From contig JBFWOF010000006.1 of assembly GCA_050250665.1 (NCBI GenBank), positions 78,286 through 142,285 of the forward strand: a stretch of DNA of 64,000 bases, in the 5' to 3' direction. The stretch is from JADKFD01 sp050250665. Its GTDB lineage: Bacteria > Pseudomonadota > Gammaproteobacteria > Xanthomonadales > SZUA-5. The notes beneath the pieces were generated by a model. The model had not been told where the DNA came from and made no database searches. It saw only the letters and a program-made list of their open reading frames with translations. Within the stretch, counting starts at the first letter, position 1, and every line of letters begins with the position of its first letter. A program made the translations under genes and the position numbers. Below are positions 28,204 through 37,890 of the stretch, in pieces.

Positions 28204-28967
28204 GGCTGCAGTTCCACCCATACCGGTGCGTGGTCGGAGGGCCGCTCCCAGCTGCGGGGTTCGCGATCGATACCCGCGGCGCGTGCGCGCTCGCGCAGCG
28301 CATCGGAGACCAGCACCAGATCGATGCGCAGACCCAGGTTGCGACGGAAACCGGCCTGGCGGTAATCCCACCAGGAGAACTGTCCGCCCTCCTCGTTGAA
28401 CAAACGGTAGCTGTCGCTCAATCCCAGCTTCTGCAACTCGCCCAGCGCGGCACGCTCGGCGCTGGAACAGAGAATCTTCTCGTGCCAGGCGCCGGGATCG
28501 TGGACATCGCGATCGTCCGGCGCAATGTTGAAATCGCCGAGCACCACCAGCTGCGGATAGCGTTTGATTTCATCGGCCAGCCAGTCGCGCAGGGCGCCCA
28601 GCCAGGCCAGCTTGTAGGCGTATTTCTCGCTGCCCACTTCCTGGCCGTTGACCACGTAGAGGTCGATCACACGGATGTCGCCGACGGTGGCCGCCAGCAC
28701 CCGCCGCTGCGGGTCGTCGAACCCAGGAATGTCGTAAATCGGGTCGACGGCCTTGGTGCGCGTCAGCAGGGCCACGCCGTTGTAGGTCTTCTGGCCGCTG
28801 ACCAGCGCGCGGTAACCGGCGCCTTCGATGGCCTCGTGCGGGAAATCGTCTTCGACCATCTTGATTTCCTGCAGCGCAACGATGTCCGGCTGGGCGCTGT
28901 CCAGCCAGTCCATCAGGTGCGGCAGACGCACTTTCAGCGAATTGACGTTCCACGAGGCGATCTTCAT
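28200..28967 (-). CDS. xthA: Exodeoxyribonuclease III
   Basis: 255 residues, full length for the ExoA/XthA branch of exonuclease III/AP endonucleases. Visible motifs: MKIASWNVNSLKVRL (catalytic Asn), DIVALQEIKM (metal Glu), VVLGDFNIAPDDRDV (catalytic Asp, Asn), and SDHAPVWVEL at the end (catalytic His). The enzyme cleaves DNA at abasic sites and removes 3' blocks in base-excision repair in the cytoplasm. It is divergent from the aldehyde dehydrogenase gene, with a 110-base shared promoter region, and overlaps the UPF0149 gene by 4 bases. Confidence 0.95.
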   Translation of the reverse strand: MKIASWNVNSLKVRLPHLMDWLDSAQPDIVALQEIKMVEDDFPHEAIEGAGYRALVSGQKTYNGVALLTRTKAVDPIYDIPGFDDPQRRVLAATVGDIRVIDLYVVNGQEVGSEKYAYKLAWLGALRDWLADEIKRYPQLVVLGDFNIAPDDRDVHDPGAWHEKILCSSAERAALGELQKLGLSDSYRLFNEEGGQFSWWDYRQAGFRRNLGLRIDLVLVSDALRERARAAGIDREPRSWERPSDHAPVWVELQP

Positions 28968-29077
28968 GGCTTGATCATAGCCAATGCGCGCCGATGGGGA
29001 AGGGCTGCTTCGGCCTCGATCAAACCCTCCACACGGGCGGGCCTATACTGAATCCCTGTTTGCCTGAGGCTACGACT

Positions 29078-30490
29078 ATGGACGGCACCACGCCCGATCT
29101 GCTTACTCCGATGCTGCAGCGCCAGCGCCTGGCCCATGCGCAGCGCACACCGGATTACGCCCAGCGCATGGACGATCTCAAGCGCTTGCGCGCGGCGGTG
29201 AAGAAGCACGCCGAAGACATCGTCATCGCGATTGCCGCGGATTTTGGCCGGCGTTCGCGCCACGAGACCCTGATCTCCGACGTGATGACGGTGCTGCACG
29301 ATATCGATTACACCACCCGTCGGCTGAAGCGCTGGATGAAACCCAGTCGGGTGGCCACCGATCCGCAGTTCTGGCCGGCTCGCTCGCGCGTGCGCTACCA
29401 GCCGGTCGGCGTGGTCGGCATCATCGCGCCGTGGAATTACCCGGTGAATCTGGCGCTGATGCCGCTGGTGGCGGCGCTGGCGGCCGGCAATCACGCCATG
29501 ATCAAGCCCTCCGAGCTGACGCCGCAGACCTCGGATCTGCTGAAATCGATGCTGGGCGAGATCTTCCCTGAAGATCGCGTTGCGGTGGTTCTGGGCGGAC
29601 CGGAAGTCGCCGCCGAGTTCTCCGCCCTGCCCTTCGATCACCTGTTCTTCACCGGATCGACCACGGTCGGTCGCATCGTCATGCAGGCGGCAGCGCGCAA
29701 TCTGACGCCGGTGACGCTGGAACTGGGCGGCAAGTCGCCGGCCATCGTCGCCCATGACTATCCCATCGCCACCGCGGCGGCGCGGCTGGCGTCGGGCAAG
29801 TTCCTGAATGCCGGTCAGACCTGCATTGCGCCCGACTATGTGCTGTGTCATTCGTCCAGGGTGGACGAACTGGTGGCGGCGCTGGAGCGCGAAGTCCGTG
29901 CGCGCTATCCCTCGCTGAGTCAGACGCCCGATTACACCAGCGTGGCCAACGACCGGCACTACGCCCGACTGGGAGCGCTGGTGGCCGAGGCCGAAGCCGG
30001 TGGCGCCAGGGTGATTGCGATCAATCCGGGTGGCGAGGTGCTGGATCCGGCGAGCCGCATCTTCCCGCCGACGCTGCTGCTGGGCGCACCGGCAGACAGC
30101 CGCGTGATGCGCGAGGAGATCTTCGGGCCGATCCTGCCGATCCTGCCCTATGAGCATCTGGACGAAGCCATCGCCTACGTCAACGCCCACGATCGACCGC
30201 TGGCCCTGTATCACTTCGATCTGGACAGCGCCCGCGTCGAGCAGGTGCTGGATCGAACCATTGCCGGCGGCGTCAGCATCAACGACTGCGTGCTGCACAT
30301 CGCCCAGCCGGCGCTGCCCTTCGGCGGCATCGGTCCCTCGGGCATGGGCCACTATCACGGCCGCCACGGCTTTCTGACCTTCTCCAAGGAGAAGCCGGTG
30401 TTCTATCAGGCGCGCTGGTCTTCGTTCTCGCTGCTGAAGCCGCCGTACAAGAAACTGGCGGATACGGTAATCGGTTTTCTGACGCGCTGA
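29078..30490 (+). CDS. Aldehyde dehydrogenase (coniferyl aldehyde dehydrogenase-like)
   Basis: 470 residues, NAD(P)-dependent aldehyde dehydrogenase. VGVVGIIAPWNYPVNL is the cofactor-binding segment, FFTGSTTVGRIVM the nucleotide loop, VTLELGGKSP carries the general base Glu, and NAGQTCIAPDY the catalytic Cys. The C-terminal KPPYKK and a hydrophobic end (LADTVIGFLTR) resemble class-3/fatty-aldehyde or coniferyl-aldehyde enzymes that attach to membranes. Start: ATG 29078 with GAGG about 8 bases before. An in-frame ATG 28 codons upstream falls in the divergent promoter area and lacks family similarity. Probably oxidises aromatic or long-chain aldehydes. Confidence 0.9.
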   Translation: MDGTTPDLLTPMLQRQRLAHAQRTPDYAQRMDDLKRLRAAVKKHAEDIVIAIAADFGRRSRHETLISDVMTVLHDIDYTTRRLKRWMKPSRVATDPQFWPARSRVRYQPVGVVGIIAPWNYPVNLALMPLVAALAAGNHAMIKPSELTPQTSDLLKSMLGEIFPEDRVAVVLGGPEVAAEFSALPFDHLFFTGSTTVGRIVMQAAARNLTPVTLELGGKSPAIVAHDYPIATAAARLASGKFLNAGQTCIAPDYVLCHSSRVDELVAALEREVRARYPSLSQTPDYTSVANDRHYARLGALVAEAEAGGARVIAINPGGEVLDPASRIFPPTLLLGAPADSRVMREEIFGPILPILPYEHLDEAIAYVNAHDRPLALYHFDLDSARVEQVLDRTIAGGVSINDCVLHIAQPALPFGGIGPSGMGHYHGRHGFLTFSKEKPVFYQARWSSFSLLKPPYKKLADTVIGFLTR

Positions 30491-30510
30491 ATGCGCCAGG
30501 TCGATGGAGC

Positions 30511-30908
30511 CTCGCACGCCGAGGCTCCCGTAGAGCGGAGCTTGCTCCGCTGCTTCTGCCGGGCTTGGATTTAGCTCTGGTGGGTCCAGACTTGTCTGGA
30601 CGCTTTTGGGCGAAGAGCGCCCAGCGCATCCTGCCGAGCAAGCTCGGCACTACAAAGGCCTCGCACGCCGAGGCTCTGGTAGAGCGGAGCTTGCTCCGCT
30701 GCTTCTGCCGGGCTTGGGTTTAGCTCTGGTGGGTCCAGACTTGTCTGGACGCTTTGGGGCGGAATGAGGGGAAGAGCGTCCAGACAAGTCTGGACCTACA
30801 AGAGCGGCACAGTCTGGACCTACAAGAGCCGCACATCCTGCCGAGCAAGCTCGGCACTACAACGGCCTCGTACACCGTGGCTTTGGTAGAGCGGAGCTTG
30901 CTCGGCCG
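30511..30908. repeat. Tandem blocks of short intergenic repeats
   Basis: Block 1 from 30511 and block 2 from 30660 share CTCGCACGCCGAGGCTC, TAGAGCGGAGCTTGCTCCG, GCTTCTGCCGGGCTTGG and GTCCAGACTTGTCTGGAC; a partial third copy begins at 30867. Each contains three palindromes: AGCGGAGCTTGCTCCGCT, GTCCAGACTTGTCTGGAC and GCCGAGCAAGCTCGGC. The second palindrome recurs near 63150. It fills the gap between two convergent genes. Confidence 0.75.
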
Positions 30909-30954
30909 TCTTCCCAGGGGCCAGCGCGCCGCTTCGGGCGCGCTGCCCGGCAGA

Positions 30955-33900
30955 TCATCTACGGCGCATGAGATTCAGCCCTGCCAGCGACAGCATCAGC
31001 GCCATCAGCAGGAGCAATGCCCGCGGATCGTTGACCGGCACCGGAGTGGGTTGGTCGTCGCCGAGTATCGTGCCCATGCCCTGGGCATCGGCAATGCTGG
31101 CCCCGACTGCCGCGGAGAGATTGACGCTGAAGGTCTCATCGGGCTCGACCATGGTGTCCGGGATGACATTGATCACCAGCGTGGCGCTGGTCGCACCCGG
31201 CACTATGGTCAGAGTGCCATTGCTGGCGACGTAGTCGGGCGGCGCCGTGGCGGTGCCGTCGGCAGTCTGGAAGTTCACCGTCATGGCGCTGGCCGAGGGA
31301 TTGCTGCTGCTGACCGTGAACACGAAGGGCGTCGGGGCACCCGCACCGCGTGAGGCCAGACCTTCGTACTGGGTGACGTCATCGATGCTGAGACTGGCGC
31401 TGTCGTCATTGACGATGGTGCCGGTGGCGCTGCCCGTGGCAATGCTGCCACCCTGCGGGTTGCTGAGAATGACCTGCAGGTTCTCGTCGGGCTCGACCAG
31501 ATTGTCGCCGATCACGGTCACGGCGATGGTCTGGCTGGTCTGGCCACCGGCAAAGGTCAAGGTACCGCTGGCCGCGAGATAGTCCGCCGGCGCGGTGGCG
31601 CTGCCATCGGCGGTAGCGAACTGCACGCTGACCGGATCCTGCACCGGGTTCGACAGGGTCGCGGTGAAGGTCAGCGTCGAGGTTCCCGAGTTGCCTTCGG
31701 CAATCGCACCGCCGGTCAGCGTCAGCGTGGCACTGTCGTCATTGCTGATCGTTCCGATACCACTCGCGAGAATCACCGGCTGACCGCGGTTGTTGCCGGC
31801 GATCAGATTGAGCGTAAAGCTCTCGTCGGCTTCCACCGTCAGATCGCCATTCACCAGTACCGTTACCGTGGCGCTGGTGGCCAGGGGCGCAAAACTCACC
31901 GATACCGGTGCACCCTGGGCGATGGCGCTGTAATCGGTCGGGGCCGACGCAGTGCCGTCGACGGTGTAAGCCAGGAAATCGAGGGCGAAGGCCGAGGGAT
32001 TGCTCAGACTGACCGTGAACACGGCATTGGCAGTACCGGCATTGCCTTCGACCACGGCGATGTTGTCCACACTCGGCGTCGGCGCGGCATCGTCATCCAG
32101 GATCTGACCTGCGCCCTGGCCGTCGGCTAACGCGGCATTGACGGCGTTGCTCAGATTGACGACGAATCCCTCGTCATTTTCATCGATGTCATCGCGGGTC
32201 ACCGGCACACTGATGGTCTGGCTCAGGGCGCCGCCATTGACGAAGCTCAGCTGCCCGCTGGTGGCGGTGAAGTCGGTGCCGGAAATCGCCGCGCCCGAAG
32301 CCGTGCCGTAGTCGACCGTCACCGGCAACCCGGCCAGCGGCTCGCTGCTCAGCGTCACCGTGAACACCGCGTTGGTGCTGCCGGCACCGGTGCCTTCCAC
32401 CACGGAGACATCATCGATACTGATATCGATGGCGACATCGTCGTTGAGGATGGTGCCGGTGCCGGTGGCGAGCACACCGCCGCCACGCATGCCGGCCTCG
32501 GTTACGTAGACTTCGAAGATCTCGTCGGGCTCGACATCAAAGTCGCCGTTGACACTGACCGGGACTGTCTGACTGGTCGACAGCGGCGGGAAACTGACCA
32601 GCGTGCCTGGCGCATTGATTTCGGTGTAGTCGCTGCCCGCGGTGGCAGTGATACCGACGGTGTAAACCAGATAGTCCATCGTCTGCGACGAGGGATTGCT
32701 CAGCGTCATTGTGAAGGTGAAATTGCTGCTGCCGCTGTTGCCTTCGTTCTGGCTGATATCGTCGATGGACACGGCCGGAACGCCGTCGTCGTTGAGAATG
32801 GTGACGACGCCCTGATTGTCGGCGACCACAGCCCCCGTGGCTGCCCCGAGATTCAGGGCGAAACTCTCATCGGCCTCGAACACCAGATCGCCGTTGATCG
32901 TCACGTTGATCACGCCACCCATGGCGCCCGGTCCAATACTCAGGGTGCCGGCGGTGCTGATGTAATCGTTGTCGGCCACGGTAGCGCTGAGGTTCGCCGT
33001 GGAGTAGTCCACGAAGACACCGCCCGCCGGCGCGGGCGCATCCAGCGACACGGTCACAGCGACTACGTTCGGTCCGGCATTGCCTTCGGCCGCGGAGACA
33101 TCGGCAATGGTGATGTTCGGCACCACCGCGTCGTCGTTGAGGATGGTCCCGGTGGCCGCAGCCGAGAAGATGTCGCATTCGAAGGGTTCGCCATAAGCGG
33201 AGACCTGGAAGGTCTCGTCGGCTTCGATATCGGTGTCGCGAAGGATGGTGACGTCGAAGGTTGCCGTGGGTGATCCGCCGGGAATGGTCACCGGAATGTT
33301 GAAGTCCTCGACATAGTCGACGCCACCGGTGGCGGTGAAGGCACCACCGTCGATGGTCTCAATTCTGAAAACGCAGTCTTGGGCGATGACCGTCGAGATG
33401 GTCGCGGTGAAGGTCAGCGTCGTGGTTCCCGGCGGGTTGCCTTCGAGGATGCTGGCTTCGGCGATGCTCACCACCGGCACATCATCGTTGAACAGGGTCA
33501 CGACCGCCTGGTTGTCGACCACATTGGCATTGGTGGCGAAACCCAGATTGATCAGGAAATCCTCGTCACCCTCGATGGTCAGATCACCGTTGATGGTGAC
33601 GTCGATGGTGCCGCTCATGGCGCCGGCGGCGATGACCAGCGTACCGCTGGCTGCCACGTAATCGTTGTCGGCGGCGGTCGCGGTGTCGTCTGCTGTGGCG
33701 TAGGGAATCGAAACGCCGCCGGCAGGCGCCGCGGCATCAAGGCTGACCGTGATCGACAGCGTGGCCGGACCGCCGTTGCCCTCGTCCGTCTGGACATCGG
33801 CGATGCTGACATTGGGGAAGCCGGCCGGATCGGCACAGCTGGTGCTGGCAGTCGGGTTGGGCAGGCCCGGCGAAGCGCAGCGTGGTGACAGGTCGACGTT

Positions 33901-34428
33901 GTTGACGTTGCTGTCGCTGCCGTCGGGAAAGCGGGCAATGGCCTGGAACGCGACCGAGCCGGAGTCGATCAGTCCGGTTCCGCTCGACTCCACGTAGGGC
34001 GCGCCACTGTTGCCCTCATAGGACACGGCATCCACCAGCACGCCGCTGAGGCGCAGGCCCACGGCATCGGGTGCGCCGCTCTGGATGAAGTCGGTATTGG
34101 GCGCGTCGTCCAGATCGCAATTGGCCACGGTCGCTGCATTGGCGCAGATGACGTAGTAGTCGCCCGCTGCCAGATTCACATTCGGCAGGTCGATAGTGTC
34201 GTAGACCGCGGCGCCTCCGGCATTGCCATTGACCAGTTCGACCGTGTAGTTGTCGAGATTGACGCTGACGGCACCTACGTTCTTCAGTTCGAGATATTCG
34301 GCGGTATCGCTGCCGGGCTGATCGTAGTCGATCTCGTTGATGACCACCTGGGCGGCGAGCGGCGATGCGCCAAGGGCGGCGCAAAGAACGACCAAGGCCT
34401 GAGTGGCGCCCGAACGAAGGAATGGCAT
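30955..34428 (-). CDS. Surface protein: lamin-tail domain, eight Calx-beta repeats, C-terminal anchor
   Basis: 1157 residues. Signal peptide (ALVVLCAALGASPLAAQ), then a lamin-tail domain (VVINEIDYDQPGSDTAEYLE … AAGDYYVICAN). Eight Calx-beta repeats of about 110 residues follow, each with the pattern 'xISIDDVSxxEGNxG … DYxxxSGTLxF … V…VNGDxxxExDExFxxxL … GTIxNDD'. The calcium-binding acidic residues are kept. The end has PVPVND, a 15–18-residue hydrophobic stretch and MRRR, resembling the tripartite sorting tails of the PEP-/IPTL-CTERM kind. It is likely an exported adhesin or matrix protein. ATG 34428 has GGGGA about 8 bases upstream. Confidence 0.85.
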   Translation of the reverse strand: MPFLRSGATQALVVLCAALGASPLAAQVVINEIDYDQPGSDTAEYLELKNVGAVSVNLDNYTVELVNGNAGGAAVYDTIDLPNVNLAAGDYYVICANAATVANCDLDDAPNTDFIQSGAPDAVGLRLSGVLVDAVSYEGNSGAPYVESSGTGLIDSGSVAFQAIARFPDGSDSNVNNVDLSPRCASPGLPNPTASTSCADPAGFPNVSIADVQTDEGNGGPATLSITVSLDAAAPAGGVSIPYATADDTATAADNDYVAASGTLVIAAGAMSGTIDVTINGDLTIEGDEDFLINLGFATNANVVDNQAVVTLFNDDVPVVSIAEASILEGNPPGTTTLTFTATISTVIAQDCVFRIETIDGGAFTATGGVDYVEDFNIPVTIPGGSPTATFDVTILRDTDIEADETFQVSAYGEPFECDIFSAAATGTILNDDAVVPNITIADVSAAEGNAGPNVVAVTVSLDAPAPAGGVFVDYSTANLSATVADNDYISTAGTLSIGPGAMGGVINVTINGDLVFEADESFALNLGAATGAVVADNQGVVTILNDDGVPAVSIDDISQNEGNSGSSNFTFTMTLSNPSSQTMDYLVYTVGITATAGSDYTEINAPGTLVSFPPLSTSQTVPVSVNGDFDVEPDEIFEVYVTEAGMRGGGVLATGTGTILNDDVAIDISIDDVSVVEGTGAGSTNAVFTVTLSSEPLAGLPVTVDYGTASGAAISGTDFTATSGQLSFVNGGALSQTISVPVTRDDIDENDEGFVVNLSNAVNAALADGQGAGQILDDDAAPTPSVDNIAVVEGNAGTANAVFTVSLSNPSAFALDFLAYTVDGTASAPTDYSAIAQGAPVSVSFAPLATSATVTVLVNGDLTVEADESFTLNLIAGNNRGQPVILASGIGTISNDDSATLTLTGGAIAEGNSGTSTLTFTATLSNPVQDPVSVQFATADGSATAPADYLAASGTLTFAGGQTSQTIAVTVIGDNLVEPDENLQVILSNPQGGSIATGSATGTIVNDDSASLSIDDVTQYEGLASRGAGAPTPFVFTVSSSNPSASAMTVNFQTADGTATAPPDYVASNGTLTIVPGATSATLVINVIPDTMVEPDETFSVNLSAAVGASIADAQGMGTILGDDQPTPVPVNDPRALLLLMALMLSLAGLNLMRRR

Positions 34429-34530
34429 CACGAATCCCCGAATGCATGTTGGATACAAGGGAGGATTCTGACCGCTGCCCGCGCTCTGGAATAGAGCCGC
34501 CGGGCGGAAAGCAGCGTTTGCAGCCTGGAT

Positions 34531-35186
34531 TCAGCTGCGTCTGTAGCCGATGGCTTCAGACAAGTGCTGGGTACTGATCCGGTCTGCGCTGGCCAGATCG
34601 GCCACCGTGCGTGCCAGACGCAGGATGCGGTGATAGGCGCGTGCCGACAGGTTGAGCTTGTCGATGGCGCGTTCGAGCAGCTTCTGATCGGCGCTAGTGA
34701 GCTGACAGTCGCGCATCAGTTCGCGGGTGCCCAGCAGTGCATTGGGCTTGCCGGCCCGATCCAGCTGCAACTGGCGTGCGGCCTGTACTCGGGCGCGAAC
34801 CGGCTCGGTGGACTCGCCCGCCGGCCCGTGGTTGGACAGCGCCGTGGTCGGCTGCCGCGCCACCTCGATCTGGATATCGATCCGGTCCAGCAAGGGGCCG
34901 GACACCCGGCTGCGGTAACGGGCCACCTGTTCCGGCGAGCAGTGGCAGCGCCCTGAAGAATCGCCGAAATAGCCGCAGGGACAGGGGTTCATCGCAGCGA
35001 CCAGCTGAAAGCGCGCCGGAAATTCCGACTGTCGGGCCGCGCGGGAAATGATGATGCGGCCCGATTCCATCGGCTCGCGCAGCACTTCGAGCACGCTGCG
35101 GTTCCACTCGGTCAATTCATCGAGGAACAGCACGCCGTGATGCGCCAGGGAGACTTCTCCGGGGCGCGGATGGCCGCCACCACCGG
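34531..35186 (-). pseudogene. comM: comM, 3' half (split by the Tn7-like element)
   Basis: This half encodes the C-terminal 216 residues of ComM (YifB/Mg-chelatase-like AAA+ helicase that helps branch migration in natural transformation). Visible: GGGGHPRPGEVSLAHHGVLF, LDELTEWNRSVLEVLREP, and the cysteine-bearing insert MNPCPCGYFGDSSGRCHCS. It ends with the helical domain (LNLSARAYHRILRLARTVAD). Its reading frame continues a little into the transposon, giving a spurious start there. Joined to 62084–62924 it gives one uninterrupted frame. Confidence 0.95.
35182..35186. repeat. Target-site duplication, left copy
   Basis: ACCGG directly before the left end of the transposon; the same five bases follow its right end at 62079–62083. 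Five bases is the duplication length made by Tn7-family transposases. Confidence 0.9.
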
Positions 35187-35214
35187 TGACAATTGGCAGA
35201 GTAGTTGCCACTGT
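35187..35214 (+). repeat. Left terminal inverted repeat
   Basis: Begins TGACAATTGGCAGAG and continues to GTTGCCACTG. Compared with the right end read inwards (TGTGAATTCGCATAG … AATGCAACTG), 20 of 28 bases agree, including the TG tip, AATT, GCA, AGT, and TGC-ACTG. The TGCxACTG block is a likely TnsB-binding core. Confidence 0.8.
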
Positions 35215-35246
35215 TCCCACGGCGTTTCCGCGTTGGGACAAAAGGC

Positions 35247-35993
35247 ATGCGTGCAAAGCAGTTGCAACCACCCGTCGAAGTCGAGGACACTAGATTCGAG
35301 TTCGTCGCCAGTGACGCAACCGGGTACCCAAGACGCTTGCCTCCTGTTCGAAAGATTGGTCTAGGACGTCGGGCACTGACAGGTCTCATGCCGAGTCAGA
35401 AACTGTCCTTTGGGACGGTCGGCCACTTTGAATCGTCGTTGGAGAGAGATTTCTTCGCACTTCTGGAGTTCAATGCGGATGTTCTTGGCTGGGACCCGCA
35501 GCCCGTTTCGATTCCTGTCCCAGGCCAAGGATCGTACGTACCTGATGTGCTGGTGCAATGGCTTGGTCGATCCCGCGAAGAGGGAGACGTCGAGTACGTC
35601 TTGTATGAGGTCAAATATCGTCACGAGCTTCGCGAGCACTGGAACGAGTTGAGGACGCGCTATCGAGCAGCAAATAGGTTCGCGCGAGCTCGGGGTTGGA
35701 AATTTAGATTCATGACTGAAGATCGCGTTAGAACCCCTGCCTTGTTCAACGCGAAGTTCTTGCTGCCGTACCTCCGAGATCCGGCAAACGTTGAGGATGG
35801 ATTACAGTTGCTGCATGCCTTGCAGGTATTGGGGGAGACGACGCCAGCGGAACTTCTACTCGCATGTTCTGCCGACCCCTGGGTTCGTGGTCGTCTTGCG
35901 ACCACTCTTTGGCGGCTTGTTGCGGCCCGTACCGTCGGTGCCGATCTTGGAACGATGCTGACCATGAGCTCGGTGATTTGGCATGCCCACTAA
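35247..35993 (+). CDS. tnsA: TnsA endonuclease of Tn7-like element
   Basis: 248 residues. The fold is PD-(D/E)xK: HFESSLERDFFALLEF (acidic residue), YVPDVLVQW (Asp) and VLYEVKYRHEL (E-x-K). TnsA cuts the 5' strands at the transposon ends, which with TnsB allows cut-and-paste movement. It lies 60 bases inside the left end. ATG 35247 is the first good start; the ribosome-binding site is poor, and MPSQKLSFG 48 codons later is a possible alternative. The gene overlaps tnsB by 11 bases. TnsA identity rests on motifs and on its place before tnsB. Confidence 0.85.
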   Translation: MRAKQLQPPVEVEDTRFEFVASDATGYPRRLPPVRKIGLGRRALTGLMPSQKLSFGTVGHFESSLERDFFALLEFNADVLGWDPQPVSIPVPGQGSYVPDVLVQWLGRSREEGDVEYVLYEVKYRHELREHWNELRTRYRAANRFARARGWKFRFMTEDRVRTPALFNAKFLLPYLRDPANVEDGLQLLHALQVLGETTPAELLLACSADPWVRGRLATTLWRLVAARTVGADLGTMLTMSSVIWHAH

Positions 35994-37890
35994 CGAACTG
36001 AAGCCGATCGCCACAGGGTCTGTTGTTGTTCTTGATCGCGCACAGTACCGGATTCGCCACTTCATCGACCTAAGTACAGTTTTAGCAGAGGCAGAAGACG
36101 GGTTGCTCGTGCGCCTTGAGGTCCGCCGCATTCTCGCAGCTATGCAAGTTTCGTCTGAGAGTTCCGAAGGTGAGAACGAACAAATGCCGGCGGACGGCTT
36201 TGAAAAACTCGACGGTGCGTCTTGGGCCGTCGCCCAGCAGCGCGCAGAGATTCTAGCGCCGCTGGCAAATATGACCCGCCCATCCAAAGCATTGGTTTCG
36301 GAAGTTGCTGTCCAGCTTGGGGTGGATGTGGTTACGGTCTACCGATGGCTCAAGCGCTGGAAGAGAACAGGCTCCATTGCCGACCTAGCACCACACCGCC
36401 CGTCAGGGGGACGAGGAAAGAGCAGACTCAAGCCAGAGGTCGAAGCGGTCCTCTCCCAGGCAATAGAGGAGCTCTTCCTCACGCAGCAGCGGCTCAAGCC
36501 GTCTCGTCTAATGCTCGATGTTGCAATGCGCTGCAGGCGAATGAAACTTGATGTCCCGAACGAAAGTACACTGCGTCGTCGGATCGCTCGATTGTCGGAG
36601 AGACTGGTAGTAGAAAAACGTCTAGGCCGCAAAGTCGCAACCGACCGTTTTGACGCAAGACCAGGTCGGTTTGAAGGTGCTGATTGGCCCAATGCAGTTT
36701 GGCAGATTGATCACACTCCTTTGGATGTTGTAATCGTCGACGATGTCTATCGCAGGCACATTGGTAGACCGTGGCTCACCGTAGCAATCGATGTCTATTC
36801 GAGGTGTATTGCTGGCTTCTATCTTTCCCTGGACAAACCCAGTGAGGTTTCCGTCGGAATGTGTCTAGTCCACGCAATGCTCGGCAAGGACGGGTGGTTG
36901 GCTGCGTTAGGAATAGCGAGCCCTTGGCCAATGTACGGGAAGCCCGACACGGTCCACGCGGACAACGCAAAAGAATTCCACGGTGAGATGCTAAGCAGAG
37001 CGGCTAGCCAGCATGGTTTTCGACTTGAATGGAGAATGGTCGGCGCACCTCATTGGGGTGGCCACATTGAACGACTGATTGGGACAACCAACGCTGAGGT
37101 TCAAACATTGCCGGGTACAACTTTTGCGAACGCGGCCGTAAGAGGACGCTACAAGCCGCATGAAGAAGCAGTTATGACCTTTGCAGAGTGCGAGCGGTAT
37201 ATCGCTGAGTACATCTGCGGCGTCTATCACGTTTCAATACACTCCGGTCTCGGACGTCCCCCAATACGTCAGTATGAAATGGGCATACTAGGGGATGGGA
37301 ATTTTCCCGCGCGCGGGTTGCCGCCACCGATTGCAGATGGGAAGCGACTCAAGCTGGATTTTCTCCCAATTATCAAAAGATCGGTGCAATCATACGGCCT
37401 TGCAGTTGATGGCATTCGATACTACGACAACATACTTGACAATTGGGTTGGGCGTCGAGATCAGAGCACACAAAAGCCCATGAGTTTCGTAATTCGGCGT
37501 GACCCCAGAGATATAAGTCAGGTCTGGTTCCTGGACCCCACTAGTGATAGATATTTTCCGGTTCCATACCGAAATCTCTCGTTGCCCCACATGACACTCT
37601 GGGAGCTTCGAGAGGTCCGAGCGCAGTTACGAAAGGAAGGTCGCGCGGAGGTTGACGAAGATTTGATTTTTTCCACCTACGAGCGATTGAACCAGCTGAA
37701 GAAGGATGCCCAGGCCAGCTCCGTTAAGGCACGGCTCGCTATGCAAAAACAAAGAGAGCGTCCCCGCCGGAAGGCGATCGAGGATGCGCAGATCGGCTCG
37801 AAGAAAGCCGAGGGCAAGAATCCGCTTGACGGTGATGAAGTTTGGGGAGTGGATGAAATTCAGCCATTCGCCGTCAAGCTATCGACATGA
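35983..37890 (+). CDS. tnsB: TnsB transposase (DDE, rve superfamily)
   Basis: 635 residues. N-terminal helix-turn-helix region (VAVQLGVDVVTVYRWLKRWK) for end recognition; RNase-H-like catalytic core with Asp in VWQIDHTPLDVVIVDD (about residue 242), Asp in TVHADNAKEFHG (about 327) and Glu in HWGGHIERLIG (about 361). A Mu-type C-terminal beta-barrel/tail follows with basic helices for TnsC contact. TnsB joins the 3' ends to target DNA. The full DDE triad and normal length suggest an active enzyme. The stop overlaps the start of tnsC by 4 bases. Confidence 0.92.
   Translation: MPTNELKPIATGSVVVLDRAQYRIRHFIDLSTVLAEAEDGLLVRLEVRRILAAMQVSSESSEGENEQMPADGFEKLDGASWAVAQQRAEILAPLANMTRPSKALVSEVAVQLGVDVVTVYRWLKRWKRTGSIADLAPHRPSGGRGKSRLKPEVEAVLSQAIEELFLTQQRLKPSRLMLDVAMRCRRMKLDVPNESTLRRRIARLSERLVVEKRLGRKVATDRFDARPGRFEGADWPNAVWQIDHTPLDVVIVDDVYRRHIGRPWLTVAIDVYSRCIAGFYLSLDKPSEVSVGMCLVHAMLGKDGWLAALGIASPWPMYGKPDTVHADNAKEFHGEMLSRAASQHGFRLEWRMVGAPHWGGHIERLIGTTNAEVQTLPGTTFANAAVRGRYKPHEEAVMTFAECERYIAEYICGVYHVSIHSGLGRPPIRQYEMGILGDGNFPARGLPPPIADGKRLKLDFLPIIKRSVQSYGLAVDGIRYYDNILDNWVGRRDQSTQKPMSFVIRRDPRDISQVWFLDPTSDRYFPVPYRNLSLPHMTLWELREVRAQLRKEGRAEVDEDLIFSTYERLNQLKKDAQASSVKARLAMQKQRERPRRKAIEDAQIGSKKAEGKNPLDGDEVWGVDEIQPFAVKLST

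Noticed and set aside
28964..30517. 517-codon reverse open frame opposite the aldehyde dehydrogenase
   Set aside because: Shadow of a well-supported gene; His/Arg/Gln-rich translation without domains.
30511..30908. Non-coding RNA gene or CRISPR-like array
   Set aside because: Only two to three unequal blocks of palindromes; better explained as REP-type intergenic repeats.
35205..35250. A longer TnsA start (TTG at 35205) and the comM 3' frame running into the element
   Set aside because: Both lie within 65 bases of the transposon end, overlap the terminal repeat and lack a ribosome-binding site; they are by-products of the insertion.
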